DNA of 64,000 bases from Farysia itapuensis. Taxonomy: Eukaryota > Basidiomycota > Ustilaginomycetes > Ustilaginales > Ustilaginaceae. The stretch lies in contig JALBYC010000018.1 of assembly GCA_023212645.1 (NCBI GenBank), positions 166,640 to 230,639 on the forward strand, read 5' to 3'. Below the pieces are notes generated by a model. The model was given only the letters and a program-made list of their open reading frames with translations. It was not told where the DNA came from and ran no database searches. The translations under genes were made by a program, and so were the position numbers. Below, one piece after another: positions 18,901 through 30,900 of this stretch (position 1 is its first letter; each line of letters opens with the position of its first letter).

Positions 18901-21900
18901 CCAACTTTCGTCTCTTCGCCTGCATGAATCCTGCAACTGATGTTGGTAAGAAGGATTTGCCGGCTAACCTGCGTTCTCGCTTCACGGAGCTCTATGTACC
19001 AAGCCCAGACAGTGACCGCGAGGCTCTTACCTCGATCGTGGACAAGTACATTGGAGAACACGCTCTGGGAGATCGGTCAGCTGTAATGGACGTGGCTGAA
19101 TGCTACGCAGAGATACGCCGCCTGGCAACCAGTCACGAGCTAGCCGATGGTGCCAATCAGCGGCCGCATTTTTCCATTCGAACCCTTGCTCGCGCGCTCA
19201 CATTTGCGACGGACATTGCCCCCCAATATGGGCTGCGCAGAAGTCTGTGGGAAGGATTTATCATGGCTTTTACGCTTCTTCTTGATGAGGACAGCGCGCG
19301 TCGAGTGCGCACTATAATCGAGAGCCAAATCTTGGTCAAGGCCAAAAATGCCAGAGCTATTGCAATATTTGTCCCTCCGGCACCCAAAGGCGCGGCTGAA
19401 GGCAAGTTCGTACAAGTAGGCCCATTCTGGCTACCCACGGGACCCTTGCCCCTCGATACTGCCGAGGACTACATCCTTACTCCTTCGGTCCAGAGCAAAC
19501 TAGTGGGCCTATCGAGAGCTGCTCTTACTCGGCGTTTTCCGGTCCTGGTTCAGGGACCGACTTCGGCAGGAAAGACCAGTGCTGTAGAGTATCTCGCACG
19601 CCGGACTGGGCATCGTTTTGTGCGCATCAACAATCATGAGCACACAGACATTCAGGAGTACATCGGCTCATACGCCTCCGATCCGGATACCGGCAAGCTA
19701 AGTTTTCAGGAAGGCTTACTCGTCAGAGCGCTAAGAAGAGGAGATTGGATTGTCCTTGATGAGCTCAATCTGGCACCCACCGACGTTCTTGAAGCTCTCA
19801 ATCGACTGCTGGACGACAATCGAGAATTGGTGATACCTGAAACAGGCGAAGTGGTCAAACCTCATCCTCACTTTATGTTATTTGCCACTCAGAATCCGCC
19901 TGGATTATACGCTGGACGCAAGGTGCTTAGTCGAGCTTTCCGCAACCGTTTCCTCGAATTGCACTTTGACGATGTGCCCCGCGCGGAACTCGAGACCATC
20001 CTCACCAATCGTTGCAAGATTGCACCTTCATACGCCTCACGTATCGTCGGAGTTTTCGAGGAGCTGCAGAAGCGCAGACAAGCGGGAAGAGTTTTCGATA
20101 CCAAACAAGCCTTTGTCACGCTTCGAGATCTTTTCCGTTGGGGCAACCGTGACGCAATGGGCTACCAACAGCTCGCTGAAAACGGCTATATGCTCATCGC
20201 AGAGCGTGCGAGACGTGACGAGGACAAAGCGACCGTGAAAGAGGTCATTGAGAAGATCATGAAGATCAAGCTCAATCTCGAAACACTGTACTGCCTCGAG
20301 GGTCCTGATTCTGATGCTGCACTAGCTCGAATTGGTAGTGGCATCGGGTCTGCTGTTATAAAGACTCTCGAGCAAAGCACGATTGTTAGAACGTCAGCAT
20401 TCCAGCGCCTCGTTTGCCTGGTCGCTACCAGTCTGCGCTATAACGAGCCAGTACTGCTTGTCGGCGAGACTGGCGCAGGCAAGACCTCTGTCTGCGAGGT
20501 ACTAGCCGCTGCCCTCGGTCGAGACCTGCATTGCGTCAATTGTCATCAGAATACCGACACATCCGATCTGCTGGGTGGTCAGCGTCCTCTACGCAACAGA
20601 GCTGCTCTTCAGCAAAATGCTAAAGCTTTGGCTCTTGCCGAGATGGCTGCGCTCAGTATTCCGGTCGCTCTTCCCAGCGACTGCAAGATCGAGGACGTTT
20701 CACGCGCTATCGAAGAAGTCCTGACAAAGATGCCTCACTCGGAATCAGGTTCTGAAGAACAATTCTCTGGCAGAGAACGGCTTCAGTCTGCTTTGCGCGC
20801 CATTTATCAGTCCACCGCACTCTTTGAGTGGCAAGACGGTCCTCTTGTGCAAGCAATGCGGTCAGGCGACCATGTCCTTCTCGACGAGATCTCGCTTGCA
20901 GACGATAGTGTGCTCGAGCGTCTGAACAGTGTCCTGGAACCTGCCAGAACGCTCGTCTTGGCCGAAAAAGCCACCTCCTCGAATCAACAAGCTTCGCAGA
21001 ACTCGACTGCACAGATCGTAGCTCAAGAAGGCTTTCAAGTGCTCGCCACTATGAATCCTGGCGGCGACTATGGAAAGAAAGAACTTTCTCCCGCGCTGCG
21101 AAATCGCTTCACAGAAATTTGGGTACCTCACGTCGATATTCGTGCCGACTTGGTGCAAATCATCAATTCTCAGTGGAAGAACAGCAACTTGGTGCAGTGG
21201 ACCGAGAAGATGATCGACTTTTCCGACTGGTTTATCCATCAGGTCGGTGGGCGAGACCAGTCTGGGCTGGGACTTCGTGATTTGTTAACTTGGGCTGCTT
21301 TCATGAACACCGTTTGCGTCGCAGAAGTTCCTGTCTTATCACCAACGCTCGCTTTTGCCCATGGCGCATCGCTCACCATCATCGACGGTCTTGGCGCTCT
21401 GCCTGCCACCGCCGCGATGTCACACTCGGGCTTAGCTGATCTCAAGACCCGATGCCTCTTCAAACTGTCTACTCTGATACAGCCGACCGAGTACATCCAA
21501 ACGGCACCCTCTCTGTTTGAAGTCAAATCGTCTGATGTTCACCTCAGCATCGGGCCGTTCAGCATTGTCAAAGGAGCGCTGCAGCCCAGCAGCGAGGGCC
21601 ACTCCTTCAGTTTTGGAGCAAAGACCTCCGCCTCGAACGCCATGAGGGTGATGCGAGCTTTGTGCGTTCCGAACAAGTCCGTTCTGCTGGAAGGCAGTCC
21701 TGGTGCTGGCAAGACAAGTTTGGTTACCGCTTTGGCTAAAGCTGCGTGCCGTCCTCTGACACGAATCAATCTTTCGGACCAGACCGAGCTCGTTGATCTA
21801 TTTGGTTCTGACATGCCTCTTGAAAACGCAGGACCCGGAGAGTTTGCTTGGAGAGACGCCGCATTTCTCACTGCAATGCAAACAGGCGAGTGGGTGCTCT

Positions 21901-24900
21901 TAGACGAGATGAATCTTGCTTCTCAGACGGTGCTCGAGGGACTCAATTCCTGTCTCGACCATCGCGGTACTGTCTACGTCCCAGAGCTCGGTCGCTCCTT
22001 CGAGAAACACCCTGATTTCCGAATCTTTGCTGCTCAAAACCCTCATCATCAAGGCGGAGGCCGAAAAGGTCTGCCGAAATCGTTTCTCAATCGTTTTGTG
22101 AAGGTGCACATCGAAGAGCTCACTTCCGACGACATTCTCGCCATTTGTCGTCATCTCTTTCCGTCATTCGAGGAAGAGAAGCTGTCCAAAATGATCAAGT
22201 TCAACTTTGATCTGCATCACGAGACGGTAGTGCGACACTCCTTTGGCCGTATCGGCGCGCCTTGGGAATTCAATTTGAGGGATCTTTTACGCTGGCTCGA
22301 GCTGTTGCACACGGATCTAGGTCTCAATGTCCTCGGCGACCCCATCGAACACCTTGCATCATTGTATATTCAGCGATTCCGGACCGCTGCTGATCGCAAA
22401 GCAGCACGAACTTTGTACAGTCAGGCCTTTGACAGCGAACCTCTTTCGGAGCCTCGAATTGTGCCGACCGTGACATCACGCTCAATTCGAGTTGGACATG
22501 CGATCATAAAGAGGAGCCACACACGATCTCTAGACCATAGGCCGAGTGTGCTGCTCCAGGGACAGTACGCGTCCTTGGAGACGCTGATGGATTGTGTCCA
22601 TAAGCAGTGGCTCTCTATACTTGTTGGACCTACAGGTGTTGGGAAGACTAGTATTGTTCGTCTGTTGGCACAACTGGCAGGTGCACATCTTGTAGAAATT
22701 CCTATGAGCTCTGGCACCGACACTATGGACCTCATCGGAACTTTCGAGCAGTTTGATCCAACCACTAGACTACGAACGGTGCTCTCCCGACTCTTGGAGT
22801 TGACCGACGCAAACTTGGGTTATGTCACGTGCAGTCTGCCGGAAAAGCTCTCTGTATACATATCTGCCCACCAGACTTTGTCTGCTCAAAGCGGCCGTAT
22901 CAGTGTCTCACGTCCCTCCAAGCAGGACATTTACGAAATTGACAATGCGCTGGCTGCACTCCAAATGGTTGCTGACGCCCTCCCCACTTCAGCTTTCTCG
23001 CTTGCACTTCAGACTGTGCAAACAGCCTTTCTCGAAAATGTCCAGACCACGGATGAATCAAAACATACGTCGGGTCGCTTTGAATGGATCGATGGACCTC
23101 TGCTCCAAGCTTTGCGCGAGGGTGACTGGCTTCTACTAGACAACGCGAATCTCTGTTCAGCGTCCGTGCTCGATCGACTCAATTCACTTTTCGAGACCAA
23201 TGGTTCCCTTATTATCAGCGAACGGGGGGTTGTCGATGGCGAGGTTCCGGTTGTCCGACCCCACCCGAACTTCCGCGTATTCATGTGCCTCGATCCCCGA
23301 CACGGAGAGCTCTCGCGTGCAATGCGCAACCGAGGCATTGAAATTGCGATGCTCGATCAGAAGGACAAATTGGCAAACGACTTAAAGCGACTTCAGCTGC
23401 TTTGTAACTCTCAGCATGTACTGCGCTCGCCTTCTCCAAACATCTCGATGCAGAAGACATTGATGTCTGAGATCGTACACAATCAGAAAGTCAGGAGGGG
23501 GCTTGTAGCCCATAATTTACGGGAAGTCCAACCAAGCGATTCGCCGAAACACATCCTTGCCTGGGCCGCCAGCCAACTCAGTCTTCGTAATTCAGATCTG
23601 TCATCAGCTGTGATGTCTCTCTACACGACGAAGCTAGTTGACGTGGACCTTGTCACTAACGGCAGTCTGCTGGTCCGCACTAGTTCAACAGAAGCGAATC
23701 ATCTATTACGGCATCTCATATCGTCTATGGCTTCTTCCACTTCTGAATCAATGCTCGGAGCACTGCAATACCTTCGACTTACCAGCCCAAACAACTTGGC
23801 CAAGGTCGAAGCGGCAATCCTCCTTGCAAGTAGGAAAGTCAGCAAATCTCTATCGGGATCGCTCCCTATGGATGTTCGCTATGATTCTCAAATTTTGCGA
23901 CTTCTTGATTCTCTGGAGGATTCCCCACGTGCGTCGTCCATTTGGGATCTTTTGTCACGATCTCTGCTAGCCGTCACACATTTGAGAAACATCGCAGACA
24001 GTTCCAAGGGCAGGAAGGCTCAAGCCCTGACTGTTTTCGAGCGATCAGCCTTGACAGGCGTCCGAAATGTTGCACGACGTGGTGACGAGGCCACTACGGC
24101 TGTCCAACATGTCTTTCCGCTCGCCAAGTCTTTAGCTTCAGTCGTTGGGAGCTTGCTCTTATCAGAGTCATGTGACATAGACGTGCCGGTGTCCACGCTC
24201 CAACGATCAGCTGAGCTTCTCAGATACGCTGGCTTTTTGGAAATCCTTTGCTCGACAATCGAGCTCGACTATTCTTCCATTCAGGTCCTAGTAAGATCTA
24301 TGGCGGATCTCCTGCGAGAGTTCGAGCCATCGTTCCAGGAAAAGAGCGAGGACTTGTCCAACGCCATCGGACTTCTCGGTGGATCACTGCGCATGGACTC
24401 TGGATTTGCCTTCCACTATATGTGGGATCTCTTTGGGGCTGATCAGGGAATGCGAGCGAACCTTTCAAGGGTCTTGTGCGACAAAATCTCCGCTGCCCCA
24501 ACAATGCCCAAAGATGTGCTACGTAACGCACTCGATCTCGCCGCCACCCTTCGTCTCACGAACACGGAATCGTGCTCCTCTACTGAGATTCAGGAACTGC
24601 TCAACTTAGGTCTGCAAACGGTCCAGATTGTTCAGTCCGAGACGGACAAAGCCTACATGCGACCAAACGTGACAGAGCAATCGAACGCATGCGTCCGTGA
24701 ATCCCTATTCCTGAACGTGGTCGAGGTCGCCTTGAAGCCGCTAGATGCCTTCCTAGGTCTCGATCTGGACAGACAGAGGATCTTCCTTCGTCTCCTGGGG
24801 CAAACAGAGAGCGCTTCAGTACAGACTGCGTCTGTTGCAACGAAGATTGTTATCTGGACTTCCAGTAATGCGCCTGTTCAGACGCGGCCCCAGCTTCCTG

Positions 24901-27900
24901 ACTTGACATGGGTTCAACGACTTTGGAATGGGCCAAGACATGAAGGACCCGCCGAATTACTTCGCCCTGTCTTGCTGCATACCCTACTCGAGTCTCGAGA
25001 TGGAACCCGCACGCTCCTCGAAAAGACACTACATGATTCTTCGGTGAGGCGATTGATGCAGTCAGCAGGACTTTCGATGCCTGCGAGCTCGCCTCCGCGC
25101 TTGGAGACTCTACGAGTCATTCTGACTGACTTTGTTCGCACTGTCACGGGTAAATTGCTTGCAGTTCTGCGCGAGGATGACAACAATGTCCTTCTGGACT
25201 TGCCACGCACTCTTGTCAGACTTTGTGCTCACTTCGCCGAGGCTACCAGTGGACAGTCAGGGTCTGACAGCTCTGCTGAACTGAAGCAGGAGTGGAGCTC
25301 ATTCCTGTCCGAAGCTGTCAATTTAACCGAGAAGGACTCTCTAAACACGACAGCCTTGGGGCAATGTTGGGTCTCGCTGTCTCTGACTATGCTTCGTTTG
25401 TATTTGCCAAACGTGGCTATCGACCCGATCGTGTCGCGTCAAACAATGTCTTCTTTCAATGACTACTGTCGCAAGCAGATTCGCTCGACAATCGCTCTGG
25501 AAGAAGCGCGTGAAGAGATGGTCACAGGACACAAGGACAACCAAGTCATCTCGGACTTACACGTCGAACTTGACTTAGTTGAGCGTCGAACTGCCGGTCA
25601 AAAAGAAGGCCAGAGCGGAGCTTGGCGAAAGCCAGACCTCAAACTTCTATCGCAGCTCTATCGAGAAGTGCACTCCTTTTGTAGGGAAGTCATCAGCCCT
25701 GCCAAAATGGGCGATCTGAGCGCATCAATACGTTCCGGACTAGATGATTATGCAGAGCAACGCGAGAACAATCTCCAAGCAAGTGTATCTGCCTTTGCTC
25801 TCAGACTTCGCACCTATTTTTCGACATTACGCGACATAGTCGAGCCAGTCTATGCATCTTTGCTGCAACTTCAGCTTGGTTTCCGCATCATGGTACAGGG
25901 AGTGCGGACAGCGTCGATGGACGCAGATGCCAGCCAGAGGAGCGAAGTTGTCAAATCGCTTGTGACTTTCCCCACCTCTCTCAGCTCACAGCGCTTCCGA
26001 GACTTGAAAGCGCCGGCTCAGTTCAGGCCAAAGCCAGCAAACTATGCTGCGCCCCTACTGGTCCTTTCAGCTGCTTCTCTAGCCTTCGATTGCACCAGAA
26101 TCGGAAACCTGATGATTCGATCGCGATTCGCCTTGCAGCATCTCAGCCGTACGTACGAGCAGATCTTTCACTTGTGGACTCTGGATCGAGAAAGACTTAA
26201 ACTCGACGAGGAAGAAGCATCAAGTCTGTACAAATCTCGGAAGATCGAGGAAGCTATCGAAATGGACGCAGATGCTGAGGAGAAAGAGTTCAAATCGCTT
26301 TTCCCAGAGTACGACGATGACGTTCTGGAAAGCACAGAACAGCCTTGGCATGGCCACGAGACTGCTGATGCAAAGGATCAAGCAGGCAAAAAGGTGTTGC
26401 TACCGTGTGACCTCTTCATCCCCATCTTACACGTGCACAATCGTCTGTTCGGCAAGAGTGTGACTGGGTCCGGTCGCGACATTTACGAATCCCATCGAGT
26501 TGAACTTGTTTCGAAGATGATTCGCAAGCACTATGCCAGCTGGTCTGAAGAACTTGACAAGGTTGGCGCCGCTTTTGGACTGTCATTGGCGGTCCAGCAT
26601 AGCGAAGCTGCCTCCGCATCGACGTCGCAGAGCCACTTCAACTTTTATTTGGATCCCCGTCCGAGCGAAACGAGCAAGGCAACTGTGATCGTTCAGGAGC
26701 TACGTGACCGACTTTCGGCTCTGATCTCCGACTGGCCCGAGCAGATGGTATTGCAGCACATTCGCGATCGCTGCGATGCTGTGCTTCGTCTGGATGCCAA
26801 CAGTCCAGTGGCCCGGATCCTAAGTGCCTTGGAACAGCTCTTGACCCACACAGAAGACTGGGAAGGTTTTGCTAGTTCTGAAACTTCGATCAAGGCTAAT
26901 CGCGAAAAACTTTCGGCTCAGCTCATCGAGTGGCGACGTCTGGAGCTCTCATGCTGGGCAGAGCTTCTCAATTCGCAAGCTCAGACTTTCGAGGATGGCG
27001 TTGCAGAATGGTGGTTCCGTATCTACGAAATTCTCATTCGCGGCACACGCGCAGCCGCTTCAGAAAGCCCAGCCTCGCTTGAGAAGCATCTGGAAAGCCT
27101 TATTGACGCTGTTGATCAATTTATCCGATCCAGTCCGCTCGGACAGTTTGAAGCTCGACTTGTTCTTTTGGAATCGTACGCTACATTCATGGACCTGTTG
27201 GTTCGATTCGCTCCCCCGAACGACAGTACTGGCTTTAAAGAAACACGGCTAGTTCTACAGAACGTGACGTCTTTCTTCCGTCAGTTCAGCGATCGCATCT
27301 CAGCCACGCTTCAGTCGCAGAGAGCGGTCTTGGAGAAAGATATTACAAATTTCATCAAGCTCGCCAGTTGGAAAGATATCAACATCCATGCACTCAAGCA
27401 GTCAGCTGCCAAGACTCACAGACAGCTTCACAAGACAATCCGCAAGTTCCGTGATGTGCTAAGGCAACCTGTCGATCCCATCTTGGCGGCTCACCTCGAC
27501 GCATTGTCCCGCAAAGACATGCCTGCGATTCGGCTAGAAGACTTGACGCGCCAAATGGCTTCCTTGCATGGCCCGACATGGGCAGAGGTTACTCAAGACG
27601 CTCAGACGGCTGCTCCAGAGCACATTCGAAACCTTCCAAAAACTCTGAACGTGCTCACCAAAATGTCCACCGATAAGCTTTTGCCAACATTGATGAGTCC
27701 GGACATTGGTTTGGCAATGTCTGACTTGGCCGATGAAATCGTCGATCGACAACAGCAACTTGCAAAATTGACGCCGGCCTTTGCCAAAGAAGACAACGAG
27801 AAGGCTATCAAGAGTCTGATTGCTCGCAAACGCAAGGCATGGAGCGATCTATTGAAGGAACTCCGCCGTATCGGTTTCAGTTCTTTCCTTAAGACCGACG

Positions 27901-30900
27901 TCGCCAACGCCAATCAAAGCCTGATGCATGTATATACACAGCCTTTGTTGTTGTCTGCATGCCCACCGTCGCTGGAGCAAGGGCCATTTTCCGATCTAGA
28001 ACACTTCTACTTCCGCCTCCTCGCAAGCTTACCGAAGGTTCGCGGCTCGTTGCAAGATCACAATCCCGACTTGTCGACGTCCGAGCTTCAGCGAGGGATC
28101 AACTACATCGAGCATGTTACTTCTCTCATCCTGCAAGAGAGGGGACGCATTCATAGGCAACTACAAACACTAGCCATTCTCGAAGAGGTTGCCAGCCGTC
28201 TACAGATCTTGCATTCTCCGGAGGTGGACTCCCTTGTTCGAGCCGCGAGCAAGAGTCCTTTTTCGTCCTCCGTGGAATTCCTCGCCAGACTTGAATCAGG
28301 TTTGGGAGAAATGATCAAGCTCGCGCCTGGGCTTCTCAAGGTGTCCGCTTTCTCTCAAGTCGGAGGAGACGCATTCTTAACTCGTCTTGTGTCAGCGCAA
28401 TCCTCCTTAGCCGGTCATCGCTGTGTTCTGCAGAAGATCGCAGGAAACACCATCTCTGCTAGCGGCCTCTACTTCCTCACCAACAAAGAGATGCTTGCTA
28501 TGGATGCAGCAGAACAATGCGTTCAGGAAGTTGAGACCTACCTGGCGTCTGGCCAGCAGGATCTACCAGCCTTGGAATCCGTGCTCGAACCTACTCGAAC
28601 GTGGATCGCTGAGGACCTGCGCTGCTTTGACCGATGTCGAAACGCTTTGACACGCTCTATGGATGTGGACGACCCTGATGCGGCAGATGTGTCTACAGAC
28701 CTGGTCACCGAAGGCGATCATCTGATCTCCTCAGTCTTACAGATTGCACAAGACGTGCGGTCCTCCCACATGTCAAAGTCAGAAGGCGAGGTCGATGACT
28801 TGCCAGAAAAGGCTATCAGTCTTGACATACAACGTCTGGAGAGACAACAAGCATGTCTTCGCTCAGACTCAATGCTGTCCAGTGTCATCAACTTCCTCGA
28901 CTTGGCGCAGGATCACTCAAACGGCGAAGCGATCGTAAGATCGCAACTAGCTCGGGTGTATCCGTTCATTCACGAGTATTGCGAGCTTCTTCGCGGACAC
29001 ATTGTGTCGTCTGCCAATCTGTCCAAATGCTTGCTCAAGATTGATCACGTACTTTGCAATCTCATGGTCGCTCTAGCCACCAAAGGTTTTTGCAAGCCTC
29101 CTGAAGAGCAGAAAGACGAAGATGGCCAAGGCGACGGAGAAGACCAGTTAGAAGGTGGAACTGGCTTAGCTGACGGATCCGGTGCCAAGGACATTACCGA
29201 CCAAATGGACGATGAAGACGAGATTGAAGAATTGCAGAAGGACGATCCACTTGATCAAGGCGACGACGGCGAGGAAAAGACAGAGCGAGAGAAGAATGCC
29301 AAAGAAGCCGATCAAGACTTTGGCGGAGACATGGAAGACGTCAGTGTAGACGGCGACGAAGAGGAAGGCGAAGAACAAGAGAATGACGAGGATCAGCCCG
29401 AGGAAGCGGTCGGCGAGGTTGATCCGTTGGACCCAAATGCCGTTGACGAAAAGATGTGGGACGGCAACGATGACAAAGACGAGGGCAAATCGGATTCAAA
29501 CGATAAGGCTGACAAGGATCTCGGCGGCGAAGACGCTGACCAGAAGGCCGAAGCTGCCCCAAAGCCAGAAGGTTCAAATGCTGCGGACGACAAGAATCAA
29601 AGCAAGGAACAGGCAGGAGAAAAGGCCGAAGACCAAGCTGACGATGCTCAGCAAAAACAATTGGACAAAGCTCTACCAGAGGATGCCGAGCAAGAGACCG
29701 AGAACCAAAATGATGCGCAAGAAGAAAACGGCGATGATCTAGGGAACAGTGACGTCGAAGAAGAAGAAGAGGCCGAGGGTGGGGCGGAAGGTGGTGGCCG
29801 TCAGATGGACCAGGAAGCTGATCTGGGCGAGAACCTGGATCTGAACGACGACATCGACATGACCGGCGACTCGCAAAAAGGCGATGGTGACTCCGACGAA
29901 GACATGGACGATCTCAGCGATCTCGACCAGCCACCTGAGGATCAGGGCACGGAGCAACGTCCGCACAACAAGGGATTGGACGACATGGTGGACGAAGATC
30001 CCGCTGTCAATGATCAAAGCGATGCGTCAGATGGCGAAGACAACGCAGCTCCAGATGCCGGCGATGAGAAGACGGTGTCAAAGGAGGACGGAGACGAGGC
30101 TATGGAAGAAGAAGGGGTTGACGACGAAAATGATGACATTGCACCGAACTCGGACCAAAAGCTACAACCCGTCGGCGACATGACCGAAGACCAAGCTGAC
30201 CCGTTCGATCTTGACGCGTTTGACCAAGGAGCGGATGACGGAGGACAGGATCAGTCCGCTAATCAGCAGCAATCATCGCGCTCAAAGCAAGGGCGCCGAG
30301 TCGAAGCTCAAAGCCAAAACATGGATGCCGACAACGGTCGACAAGACCAAGAAGATGCTTCTGAAGCAGCCGAACAGGACGACTCGTCTCGAAGTGCCGG
30401 GGAAAAAGGTTCCAAAGCCCAGAAGGCAAAGGACAAGGACACAAGCTCCGATGCCAAATCACAGGGGGAGGAGAACGATGAGATGAATCCTATGCGAAGT
30501 ATGGGTAACGCTCTTGAGGAGTTCCGGCGTAGACTCGAGGAAATCCAGGCTGCCCGACAAGACGAAGAAGAGGTCTTAGGCGAAAAGGCTGAGCCGGATG
30601 GAGAGGGCATACCTGAAGACGGTGAGGTGGAGCACGTGGCCAATGACGACAACGCTGAACTTCAAGCTGTGGGTGCTGCCAAAGAGCAAGACGAACTGCA
30701 AAAGCTGGGCGAGCTTGGCCTTGAAGATCAAGACGAATCCATGGCTGCCAAACCTCGCGGAGAAGGCTCGAAAGAAGAGGACGAGTCTGAACAGCGCGGC
30801 CCACAACCCCTTCCCGAGCAGCCTGAACAGCAATCTGAAGTCAAGAGGGATGGTCAACAAAAAGCGTTCATGCCGTCTGATCTCAGACCATCGACAATTA